A stretch of DNA of 64,000 bases from Fuerstiella sp. (lineage in GTDB: Bacteria > Planctomycetota > Planctomycetia > Planctomycetales > Planctomycetaceae), in NCBI GenBank assembly GCA_029245955.1, contig JAQWOH010000076.1:1-64000 (forward strand), given 5' to 3'. The notes under the pieces were generated by a model. It was given only the letters and a program-made list of their open reading frames with translations. It had not been told where the DNA came from and ran no database searches. This document shows, in pieces, positions 7,692 through 16,385 of this stretch (its first letter is position 1; each line of letters starts with the position of its first letter). A program made the position numbers and the translations under genes.

Positions 7692-10600
7692 TTGGAGGAG
7701 CTTCGCAGACAACTTGCCGAAGACCTGGTCGATTCCATCGACGGCGAAATCTGCGTCGACGATGTGACGACGGCACTGTATGCGTCAGACGCCAGCCTTT
7801 ATGAAATCAAGCCGGCAGCCGTCGTATTTCCCCACTCGGCACAGGATGTTTCCACGCTGGCCAGATATGCTTCAGATAACAACGTCCCACTGATTCCTCG
7901 CGGAGCCGGCACGGGACTGGCGGGTGGCTGCCTGGGCGCTGGAATAGTAATGGATTTCACGCGGCACATGAGCGACCTGATCGGCATGGATGGCGATTAC
8001 GTGCGCGTTCAGCCGGGAATCACCCGCGAAGCACTCAATACGGCACTGCGACCTCACGGTCGTTATTTTGCTCCGGATCCATCGAATTCTGAAATCACCA
8101 CGATCGGAGGAATGATTGGAGTTGACGCTGCGGGATCACACGCATTCCGAGTCGGCTCTGCACGAGATCACATGCGCAGCCTGCAATGTGTCCTGATCGG
8201 CGGTCAGGTCGTGGAGCTGGGATCGGAACCGTTTCAGCGGTCATTTGCAATCCGGCAGCCGACGGTGGGGCCTCAGGACGAAAGTCTGCGCAGACAGGGA
8301 ACAATTGTTCCACCGGTGCGGAACGAAACTCTGGCACTGACCTCACTGACGCCATCAACTCGGAAGATGGATATCGTCGAACGACTGGCAGCATTACTGG
8401 ACGAGTCGGCGGATGACATTCGCCGATATCAACCACCGTTACTGCGAAACTGCAGCGGTTACATGCTGCGGAGTGTCAAGCAGCGAAGAACACTGGATTT
8501 GCCTCGTCTGATCGCGGGGTCTGAAGGCACGCTGGCCATTGTTACGGAAGCAACGCTGCATACTCTGCCGCTGCCCCAGCACCGGGGCATGATGGTGCTG
8601 ATGTTCGGTTCAATGGATTCTGCGCTGCGAGCGATGCAGGTGTTGCTGATTCTGGAACCCAGCGCGTGTGATCTGCTGGATCGTCGTCTTTTGAGTCTGG
8701 GACGGGATGCCGACCACAGTTTTCTGGACCTGATTCATCCCAATGCGGAAGCGGGACTGTTCATCGAATTCAGCGGCAGCAGCGGAGAAGACCTGAAACG
8801 CCGTGTGAGCAACGCCAACACCTTGTTGCAGTCGACCGATTTCCAGTACGTCGTGAGCCGTGAAACGACAGACATCCACGAGGTCGAACATCTGTGGAAA
8901 CTGCCCGCCAACGTTGTCTCGCTGCTTGCCGGACTTAAGGGAGAAGCCCGGCCGTTGCCATTCGTCGAGGACATAGCCGTTCCTCCCGAACGAATTTCAG
9001 AGTTCCTGAAGCTGTCTCAGAGAACATTTCAAAAGCATGAAGTGACTGCCACACTGTATGCGCATGCAGCATCCGGACAGCTGCACCTGCGACCCATCAT
9101 GCCCCCCCCTCATCGCGGCAGGGCTGAGCAGATCGAAGCCATTTCGCGGGATCTGTACCGTCATGTCAAATCGGTCGGTGGCACCATCAGCGGAGAACAC
9201 GGCGATGGCCTTTCACGGACCGCTTTCATTCGGTCGCAGTATGGCCCGCTGTATCGCAGATTGCAGCAGGTGAAAGACATCTTCGACCCGCAGCGTTTGC
9301 TGAATCCTGACAAGATCATCAGCGACGACGGTCAGATTACGCTGCGGCATCTGCGCAGGACGGAAGTAAAACCGAAACCGGCCATGGAAACGGAGGACCC
9401 GCCGCTCCTGCCTGTGCTGCAGCAGACCTGGTCCAAAGAGTCCGCGATGGAAGCCGCTCTGCGGTGTAACGGATGTGGATCCTGCCGAACGTTGTCGACG
9501 ACATCGCGAATGTGTCCGTTTTTTCAGCAGGAAAACGTGGAAGAGAACAGTCCTCGCAGTAAGGCCAATCTGATCCGTCGGTTTCTGAGCGGTGCTGATC
9601 CCGCGGAGATCATGGCAAACGAACAGATACGCCGCGTTGCGGAAAGCTGTTTCAACTGCAAGCAGTGTCAGCTGGAATGTCCGTCCGAAGTCGACATACC
9701 GCACCTGATGCTGGAAGCTCGGGCTCAGAATGTCTCCACGTACGGACTGACGAAAACGGACTGGCTGCTGTCTCGTTTTCACACACATGCGAGGTTCGCT
9801 GCAAGATTCAGGATGATGGCGAATCGAATTCTGCGTCTGAGCGTTTTCCGAAATGTCATGCAGAAGACTCTGGGCATCGCAGAAAATCGTCGGCTGCCCC
9901 TGTTTGCCAACCGCTCATTTCTGAAGTCGACTCGTGTGCTCAGTGATCACAACACGATTGACGCCACCTCACCCACTCCGACCGTTGCCTACTTCGTGGA
10001 TTATTTTGTCAACCATCACGATCCGGACCTCGGGGAAGCGTTTGTGCGCATCCTGCAGCACAACGGCTACCGCGTATATGTGCCCCCCCAACAGCTGGTG
10101 TCAGGTATGGGCATGATCGCTGTGGGCGACCTGCCAGCGGCTCGCGAGGTGGCAGAAGCCAACATCAACCAACTCAGCGACGTCGCGAGAGAAGGGTATC
10201 CGGTCGTCTGCACAGAACCGTCCGCAGCTCTGTGTCTGACTCAGGAATACCCACTGATCGTTGATCATCCCGATGCTGACATCGTGGCTCGCCAAACTTC
10301 AGATGCAGGTACGTTTCTGTGGGACCTGCATCTGAACGGCAGATTGAAACTGGATTTCGAAGGACTGGACCTGAGAGTCGCGTATCACACACCGTGTCAT
10401 GTCAAAGCGCTGAGCCCGGACGCGGGACTCTGCAATCTACTGGAACTCATTCCCGGTGTCAGAGTTCAACGAATCGAAAAAGGCTGCAGTGGTATGGCGG
10501 GAACGTTTGGCCTGGCGGCCGAACACTTCGCTCAGTCGACTTCGATTGGCCGCGACCTGATATCTGAGATGAAAACAATCGATGTTAACGCCGGCGTCAC

Positions 10601-10748
10601 CGATTGCAGCAGTTGCCGCATGCAGATGGAACAGGAAGCGACCATTCCAACAGTCCATCCTCTCAAGATCCTGGCCCTTGCCTACGGTCTGATGCCGCAG
10701 CTTGAGAAGGCACTGAAATCGAAACCCAGTGGAAGAGTCATGTCATGA
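7692..10748 (+). CDS. FAD-linked oxidase / Fe-S / CCG-domain dehydrogenase (GlcD-GlcF fusion)
   Basis: The 1018-residue protein fuses a flavin oxidase to an iron-sulfur electron-transfer half. A PCMH-type FAD domain comes first (PRGAGTGLAGG near 74-84), then the FAD-oxidase C-terminal domain (ISGEHGDG near 500). Two cysteine clusters follow, CNGCGSCRT at about 591 and CFNCKQCQLECP at about 652, then the CCG region (HTPCHVKAL near 900, EKGCSGMAG). The first CCG repeat appears to have lost its cysteines (QLVSGMG). Relatives oxidise D-2-hydroxy acids such as D-lactate, glycolate or D-2-hydroxyglutarate; the substrate here is unknown. The start is TTG, 6 bases after the previous stop. Its stop overlaps the moaD start. 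Confidence 0.9.
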   Translation: MEELRRQLAEDLVDSIDGEICVDDVTTALYASDASLYEIKPAAVVFPHSAQDVSTLARYASDNNVPLIPRGAGTGLAGGCLGAGIVMDFTRHMSDLIGMDGDYVRVQPGITREALNTALRPHGRYFAPDPSNSEITTIGGMIGVDAAGSHAFRVGSARDHMRSLQCVLIGGQVVELGSEPFQRSFAIRQPTVGPQDESLRRQGTIVPPVRNETLALTSLTPSTRKMDIVERLAALLDESADDIRRYQPPLLRNCSGYMLRSVKQRRTLDLPRLIAGSEGTLAIVTEATLHTLPLPQHRGMMVLMFGSMDSALRAMQVLLILEPSACDLLDRRLLSLGRDADHSFLDLIHPNAEAGLFIEFSGSSGEDLKRRVSNANTLLQSTDFQYVVSRETTDIHEVEHLWKLPANVVSLLAGLKGEARPLPFVEDIAVPPERISEFLKLSQRTFQKHEVTATLYAHAASGQLHLRPIMPPPHRGRAEQIEAISRDLYRHVKSVGGTISGEHGDGLSRTAFIRSQYGPLYRRLQQVKDIFDPQRLLNPDKIISDDGQITLRHLRRTEVKPKPAMETEDPPLLPVLQQTWSKESAMEAALRCNGCGSCRTLSTTSRMCPFFQQENVEENSPRSKANLIRRFLSGADPAEIMANEQIRRVAESCFNCKQCQLECPSEVDIPHLMLEARAQNVSTYGLTKTDWLLSRFHTHARFAARFRMMANRILRLSVFRNVMQKTLGIAENRRLPLFANRSFLKSTRVLSDHNTIDATSPTPTVAYFVDYFVNHHDPDLGEAFVRILQHNGYRVYVPPQQLVSGMGMIAVGDLPAAREVAEANINQLSDVAREGYPVVCTEPSAALCLTQEYPLIVDHPDADIVARQTSDAGTFLWDLHLNGRLKLDFEGLDLRVAYHTPCHVKALSPDAGLCNLLELIPGVRVQRIEKGCSGMAGTFGLAAEHFAQSTSIGRDLISEMKTIDVNAGVTDCSSCRMQMEQEATIPTVHPLKILALAYGLMPQLEKALKSKPSGRVMS

Positions 10749-10990
10749 AAGTTGACGTTCTACTTTTCGCCGCGGCCCGCGAGGCGGCTGGCAACGCGGT
10801 TGTCTCACTGCACCTGTCGAACACAGCTGACGTCGCGGAACTCAGAGCCCGGCTGACCAGCACAGTACCCGCATTGGCGCCCCTTGCCGCTTCTCTGCTG
10901 GTGGCCGTGAACAACCAGTATGCCGATGACAACGTCCCGTTGAAAGGCGACGACGAAATCGCATGTTTTCCGCCGGTGAGCGGAGGGTAA
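10745..10990 (+). CDS. moaD: Molybdopterin synthase sulfur-carrier subunit MoaD
   Basis: The 81-residue ubiquitin-like protein starts MKVDVLLFAAAREAAG and ends in the required Gly-Gly (PPVSGG). The terminal glycine is thiocarboxylated and donates sulfur to make molybdopterin. Its ATG overlaps the TGA of the dehydrogenase (ATGA at 10745-10748), showing translational coupling. The usual partner moaE is not next to it. The sulfite-oxidase-like gene at 36020 needs this cofactor. Confidence 0.9.
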   Translation: MKVDVLLFAAAREAAGNAVVSLHLSNTADVAELRARLTSTVPALAPLAASLLVAVNNQYADDNVPLKGDDEIACFPPVSGG

Positions 10991-11045
10991 GACGCCATGA
11001 TGACCAGCAGATCAGTCGTCGACGAGATCACTCCATCACAATGGT

Positions 11046-11513
11046 TCAGAAGACAGACATAAGAACAGCGGCGACGATTATCAGGACATATATCCCGAGA
11101 ACAATCGAAATCAGGATGCCAATAAAACGCCAGAATTTCTTCTGCTGCAGAATCGCCTCATTGACATGGACCATTTGCCCCGTGGCCGATGCATCCGAAA
11201 TTGCGGATGCGTATTTCATCAGACACATCGCCGGGTATATGTACAGAAACGCAAACGGCAGATAGATGGCGCCCATTATGCTAACCTGAGCAGCACCGCC
11301 TCCCATGGCCGCCGCCAGCAGGATAAAGGCACCACCGATGAGCATCAGCGAGGCACCGATAAGCATCAGAATTCCAACCAGTCTTACCCAGGGTCGTGTT
11401 TCCGTCAGCAATTGAATCAACTGACTCAGCGAGGGGTCAAGATTGGGGTCGCCGCCCGCCGAATGCCCGCCACTGGCGTGCTGACTGACTGCAAATGGAT
11501 TCTGCTCTGACAT
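11046..11513 (-). CDS. Small membrane protein, DUF5362-like
   Basis: From ATG at 11513 the protein has 155 residues. A Gly/Asn-rich soluble start is followed by hydrophobic segments at about 46-70, 75-96 and 130-153. The pattern (LLTETRPWVRLVGI, YPAMCLMKYASAI) resembles the DUF5362 family of unknown role. An upstream in-frame start at 11579 would add 22 residues lacking clear character; the internal ATG is preferred. It converges on moaD. Confidence 0.75.
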   Translation of the reverse strand: MSEQNPFAVSQHASGGHSAGGDPNLDPSLSQLIQLLTETRPWVRLVGILMLIGASLMLIGGAFILLAAAMGGGAAQVSIMGAIYLPFAFLYIYPAMCLMKYASAISDASATGQMVHVNEAILQQKKFWRFIGILISIVLGIYVLIIVAAVLMSVF

Positions 11514-11670
11514 AGGGGATCCTTTAGCTTCAAAGTCTTGAATACAAAAATGATCGGGTACACGCATGCTGAGGGTCACGACAGAACAGATCTAAAGGAT
11601 GAGCAGTCTGCCTGCTGTAACGCTCTGGTTCTGTACACCATAGGTTTCATTAATCGGGTTCGTTACGAAA

Positions 11671-13008
11671 CTATGGATCGAGCCTGACCGCTTTTGACGG
11701 AAGTTCGTCGAGCGCGGCGCGCAGCAGCTGGCGACACGCTTCCGCATCGTCTCCGCCGGTGCCGGACTCAATCGGTTCTGTTTCGTGTCGGTCGGCAACT
11801 GCGAAGAACGAGTTGTCGTTGTATAACTTATATCGCTGGTTCTGAGCCCAGATAATTTCACGGTCGTTGACCCCCTGCCCGTGATTCTCTGCCGCCGGTC
11901 CAAACTTCGGATAGTAGTACTGACGGATCCACTGTCGAGGATTTCCCTCCCGACCAGCACATTGTGGCCAGAAGCTGCGGCCGTCGAGTTCCACATCCGG
12001 TAAGACGGCACCTGTCATATCCGCCAGTGTCGGCAGGAAGTCCGAAAAGTCAACAAGATCGTCGCTCACAGTTCCGGCCGGAACCAGTTCCGGACAATTC
12101 ACGATCAACGGTGCATGAGTGCCACCTTCAGTTGCGTATGCCTTTTCGCCCTTGCGCTGTTCGTCTGCAAACGGATACGTCAGAGATCGTCCCGTACCAT
12201 TGTCGGTGGTATAGATAACAACGGTATTTTCTCGCACGCCGTGTTCTTCCAGGACGTCAACAAGTCGGCCAACGCACTTGTCAGCATAAGCCGTCATGTC
12301 TCGAAACAGAGTAAGACTCTTCGCTTTGCCGTCCAGCGAATCCGGTGTCCTGACGAAAGGCGAGTGAACAAGGACCATCGGGTAATAGACGAAAAACGGT
12401 CGGTTTTTGTTCTGGTGAATAAACTCGGTGACGAATTTCAGAAAGATATCCGGGCCATAGTCACGTTCAGTCGTATGCAGCAAGCGGCCGTTCTGCACAA
12501 TACTGGGATGCCAGAACCGCGAACGGTCTGTGCCCGGGTAGTTCCAGAGACAATAGGAACTGAAGCCGCATTCCGGAGCCAGCGAACCGTTGGGGGCTCC
12601 CTGCAGCTGCCACTTCCCGGCAACAGCCGTTGCGTACCCGGCGTCCTGCAACACAGTGCCGAAGGTCGTTTCGCTGCGATCCAGAGTGCCGAATCGGACA
12701 TAATTTCGATAACCGTCACGGCCGGTCATGATCTTCACACGACTGGATGTACAAACCGGTTCCGAATAACAGTGATTGAATTTCGCCCCTGTACGAGCGA
12801 GTTCATCGATTCGCGGTGTCGAAAAATACGTGCTGCCGTAACAACTGTAGTTGTCGACGGCAGAATCGTCGGCCATGATCAGAACAACGTTGGGGACTTC
12901 GACTTCGGCCAGCAAGACACGGTTTTGTAACGAAAGTCCGATCAGGACGAGCCACCAGATACCGGCGTCTGTTGGGCGACGAACGAGTAGGCGAAGGTGC
13001 GGTGTCAT
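11671..13008 (-). CDS. Sulfatase (type I), divergent active site
   Basis: The 445-residue enzyme has an N-terminal signal-type hydrophobic stretch (LRLLVRRPTDAGIWWLVLIG) and the sulfatase fold: metal-binding VVLIMADDSAVDNYSCYG, nucleophile motif CTSSRVKIMTGR and TTDNG. The nucleophile cysteine is normally within CxPxR and is changed to formylglycine. Here the third position is Ser, and the usual GKWHLG reads GKWQLQG. It likely acts on sulfate esters outside the cytoplasm. The ATG at 13008 is preferred over a start 17 codons upstream since it places the signal first. Confidence 0.88.
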   Translation of the reverse strand: MTPHLRLLVRRPTDAGIWWLVLIGLSLQNRVLLAEVEVPNVVLIMADDSAVDNYSCYGSTYFSTPRIDELARTGAKFNHCYSEPVCTSSRVKIMTGRDGYRNYVRFGTLDRSETTFGTVLQDAGYATAVAGKWQLQGAPNGSLAPECGFSSYCLWNYPGTDRSRFWHPSIVQNGRLLHTTERDYGPDIFLKFVTEFIHQNKNRPFFVYYPMVLVHSPFVRTPDSLDGKAKSLTLFRDMTAYADKCVGRLVDVLEEHGVRENTVVIYTTDNGTGRSLTYPFADEQRKGEKAYATEGGTHAPLIVNCPELVPAGTVSDDLVDFSDFLPTLADMTGAVLPDVELDGRSFWPQCAGREGNPRQWIRQYYYPKFGPAAENHGQGVNDREIIWAQNQRYKLYNDNSFFAVADRHETEPIESGTGGDDAEACRQLLRAALDELPSKAVRLDP

Positions 13009-13433
13009 GAAACATCCAGTTGCAGAATTATGAACGAAGCAAATGCCCGCATTCACCAATTCCGGCGTTCTGCCGAAAGCACCATCGAGGGGGCCACGTC
13101 AATAGCGGCAACAATTGCCAGTCTTATCTTTTATCTGCTATGCCCATGTGGTTTGCAACTGAAACGCGGACGTGCCGTTCATGTGACGGCTGGATCACAG
13201 TAAATGAAGGTCTTGCCGAAGTCTCTCTCGAGACGGGAAGTCTGGTCTGTGGCGGGCCCCGAAAAATCTGACCGGACGCACTGGTAAAATGGGGACACCG
13301 GGGAAACCTTGATTTTAATCCGGGATTCAACAGCTGAGACAGTCAGGAATTGTTGTTCCGCCTGAATCAATTATGACGAATGTCGAATTGAGGGTTTTGA
13401 TGGGCACTCCCACTACCGACCTGAAGTTGCACG
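13009..13433. other. Intergenic between divergent sulfatase and TolC-like genes
   Basis: Short frames occur, including one with CRSCDGW followed by a few ordered residues (about 13140-13271, plus strand), but none can be supported as a gene. It presumably holds both promoters. Confidence 0.4.
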
Positions 13434-16385
13434 ATGTCGAGAAGATCCGATTCAGACAGCACCGCTTACCGCCAGGGACTTCGTATCCTGTCATCCGGGC
13501 CGCAATTACGCGCAGTATCCGTGGTGACAGTCATACTGTCGCTATTGTACTGCACTGTAAGTCGACGTGATGAAGCGATCGCCGCATCTGAAGGTAAGAA
13601 TCCTGTCATCTCTGTGAAGCTTCGCTCGCCACAACTGGGGCGAGCCCGCCATCAGGCGACGGTGGATCAGCCCTACCCGGGCCTTCAGATAGTTGCGAGG
13701 CAGAAGATTGGGGCAGTTCCCGGTCCCATTATTCGGCCACGCAGTACTTATCCTGGCAAACAGAGAATTGGTCGTTCCAGGGCCGTCTTTACGACACCGT
13801 CACTGACGATTCAGCAGCCGTCGCCTCGCACTCCGATGGCACAGCAACAAACAGGAATTCCGGTAAAAGCGATTTCCGCGGAAAGAATTATCGTTCCACG
13901 GCCAACACTGAGTCTGCCCGCCATCAAAGTAGCGAATGTACAGCCGAAGGCAGGTACGCCTGCAGCACTGCAGAATGTGACGGCGACGCCCGCGGTTCCG
14001 ATGCCTGCCGATAAAATCGGGGGGGGACCGGCCATAGCGACCACGAACACTGACGAATCGAAACAAGTCGACGACATTGAGGTTCCCAAACCGGCTGTTG
14101 CCCCAGCCAAAGAATCACTGGCCGCGCCCCAACCTGAAGCTCCGAAATCGGCTGTCAAGCTGGCGGCTCCCGCCGACCAAACCTCGCAGGCAGCGGAACC
14201 ATCGAAACCAATTCATCTGACGTTGCCAGGCAATCAGGACGCAAGCGGATCGCCATCGACAACATCTGACAATCCATCCGGCCATTCTGCCAATGTGGAC
14301 AAACCGACAGATACCAGCAACACGGAATCGCCTGGAGTTCCTCAGCAGCAAAAGCAACGAAGTCCTGTACCGCACCATTCATTTCAGGATGTGGACCTTC
14401 CGGCCAGAGTACAGGTCCGACCGCAGACGGGGTCGCACTGGGGTCATTCATATACCGGGCCGATACCTGGCACCTCCGGTTACCGAGCGACGATCGAGAA
14501 TGATGCTGATCTCTGGATGTCTCCGTATGCCGACCGAGCCGACCAGGCAGCCGGTTCGCCGGCGTTAGCCACCATCATTCCGGCACTCACGGAGTTACCT
14601 CCTGGATTCAGGCCGTGGTGGGATGCAACTGTTCGCCAATCAACCGGTCTGGCGAAGACGTCAGTGAATGTCGATGTGAACAAGTTGCTGCAGGACGCGA
14701 TGCTTTATTCCCCGCAGGTAATCGCCATTCAGACAAAGCCCGAAGTTCAGTACCGAGTCGTTACTCAGGAAGCGGCGAAGTTCGACTGGAGCGCGTTTCT
14801 GGAGGCAACATACGACGACCTGAACGACCCCATCGGCAATGAACTCACAACCAACAACGGTGCGACACGTCTGCTGACCCGAAAGGCAGTCGGTACCAGC
14901 GGCTTCCGAAAAAAAAATCTGCACGGCGGAGAACTACGGATAGCCCAGAACATCGGACACGAAAACCAGAACTCAAGTTTCTTTGTCCCGAACAATCAAG
15001 GCACCGCTCGTTTCGAACTCAGTTATCGACAGCCTCTGCTGGACGGCGCTGGCCGTACCTATAACGAAAGCGAGATAGTTCTGGCGCAGATTCAGGCAAA
15101 CTCATCTGAAGACGAAGTTGTTGATGCACTTCAGGATCACCTGATCAAAGTCACAGAAGCTTACTGGACATTGTATCGCGCAAGAGCTGAATTCCTGCAG
15201 CGACAAAAACTGTTTCGATCCTCCCGTGAAGTGCTGACAACACTTAAGGGGCGCAATCAGGTGGACACGATACCGCGGCAGATCCTGCGGGCTAAGGCGG
15301 CCGTGGCACGGTCGCAGACTGGAATTCAGCGAACAGTAGCCCGCGTGCGAGACGCAGAGGCGCAGCTGCGGCTGTTAGTCAACTCTCCGGAAATGCTAAA
15401 CGGCGGCCCCACGGAGCTGACTCCCGTCGAGCCTCCCGGAATGATTACAGAAAACTCAGAACTTCGAGATGTACTGCACACGGCTCTGGTCAACCGCACC
15501 GATATCTCAGAAGCGATTCGAAAAATGCGGGCGTCCGGAGTGCAATTGGGTGTGAGCCGCACGGAGCTGCTGCCACGACTGGATTTTCTGGTCAAGTCTT
15601 ACGTGTCAGACCTCACCGGCGGATCAAATGTGGGACGATCATACCGGGATCAGTTTCAGGATAATCGACCTGGAGTTACGGTTGGTTTTGAGTTTGAAAT
15701 TCCACTTGGCAACCGAGCGGCACAGGCCAAATATGAACAGCGTCAATGGGAGTTAAAACGGTCCGTCAACGTCTTTCGTGCGACAGTGGAAAAATCACTG
15801 ACCGATGTGGAAATCGCTAATCGGGAAGTCGCAACGGCCTATTCAGAGATGCAAAGTCGTTTTCAGGCAATGTCTGCCGCCGAAAATGAGACAGCCTATC
15901 TGCAAGATCGATTCGACGTGCTGCCCATGGTTGAAGATTCAGCGACGTTGTTGCTTGAAGATCTGCTGGATTCTTTTGAACGTCTTGCAGACGAAGAGGC
16001 GGGGTTCGTTCAGGCACTGGTCGACCACGCCATCGCCATCGTGAAGCTGAAAAAGGAAATCGGTATTCTGCTGCGGTCGCGAAATTCCAGTCCGATTGTG
16101 GATTCATCCGAACAACAGTGGATGTCGGGGCGCCTCAATGAGGCCGTGGACGGTCGTACGACGAACGCGAAGTCAAAGCCCTTTCTTGGCAATGCCGACG
16201 AATTGCCGGTGGAGACAAATGTGCCACGGGCCCTGCTGCCGGAGAAAGCTGACAACGCCGGTCAGTCGTATAGGTTTGAAGTCCCGAAGCCGAATAACAG
16301 AGGCTGGAATCCGCACGCGAAGGCTGACAGTCCACAAGCGGCATCACCTACGGTGCCACGGCGTGCCGGCGGACACACACTTTGA
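13434..16385 (+). CDS. TolC-family outer membrane protein with long Pro/Ala-rich N-terminal extension
   Basis: The 983-residue protein starts with a signal-anchor-like segment (about 30-42, VVTVILSLLYCTV). A low-complexity Pro/Ala/Ser-rich stretch of about 350 residues follows, then two outer-membrane efflux (TolC) repeats at about 415-890, with long helical segments such as LQDHLIKVTEAYWTLYRARA and LTDVEIANREVATAYSEM. Typical TolC proteins have 420-500 residues and no such extension. The stop overlaps the TTG start of the SecA-like gene (TTGA), so the two are translationally coupled. It should form an outer-membrane/periplasmic conduit; the extension may span the periplasm. Confidence 0.87.
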   Translation: MSRRSDSDSTAYRQGLRILSSGPQLRAVSVVTVILSLLYCTVSRRDEAIAASEGKNPVISVKLRSPQLGRARHQATVDQPYPGLQIVARQKIGAVPGPIIRPRSTYPGKQRIGRSRAVFTTPSLTIQQPSPRTPMAQQQTGIPVKAISAERIIVPRPTLSLPAIKVANVQPKAGTPAALQNVTATPAVPMPADKIGGGPAIATTNTDESKQVDDIEVPKPAVAPAKESLAAPQPEAPKSAVKLAAPADQTSQAAEPSKPIHLTLPGNQDASGSPSTTSDNPSGHSANVDKPTDTSNTESPGVPQQQKQRSPVPHHSFQDVDLPARVQVRPQTGSHWGHSYTGPIPGTSGYRATIENDADLWMSPYADRADQAAGSPALATIIPALTELPPGFRPWWDATVRQSTGLAKTSVNVDVNKLLQDAMLYSPQVIAIQTKPEVQYRVVTQEAAKFDWSAFLEATYDDLNDPIGNELTTNNGATRLLTRKAVGTSGFRKKNLHGGELRIAQNIGHENQNSSFFVPNNQGTARFELSYRQPLLDGAGRTYNESEIVLAQIQANSSEDEVVDALQDHLIKVTEAYWTLYRARAEFLQRQKLFRSSREVLTTLKGRNQVDTIPRQILRAKAAVARSQTGIQRTVARVRDAEAQLRLLVNSPEMLNGGPTELTPVEPPGMITENSELRDVLHTALVNRTDISEAIRKMRASGVQLGVSRTELLPRLDFLVKSYVSDLTGGSNVGRSYRDQFQDNRPGVTVGFEFEIPLGNRAAQAKYEQRQWELKRSVNVFRATVEKSLTDVEIANREVATAYSEMQSRFQAMSAAENETAYLQDRFDVLPMVEDSATLLLEDLLDSFERLADEEAGFVQALVDHAIAIVKLKKEIGILLRSRNSSPIVDSSEQQWMSGRLNEAVDGRTTNAKSKPFLGNADELPVETNVPRALLPEKADNAGQSYRFEVPKPNNRGWNPHAKADSPQAASPTVPRRAGGHTL

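Noticed and set aside
13140-13271. Short plus-strand frame with a CxxC motif
   Set aside because: Too short, no ribosome binding site, no family; could be chance between divergent genes.
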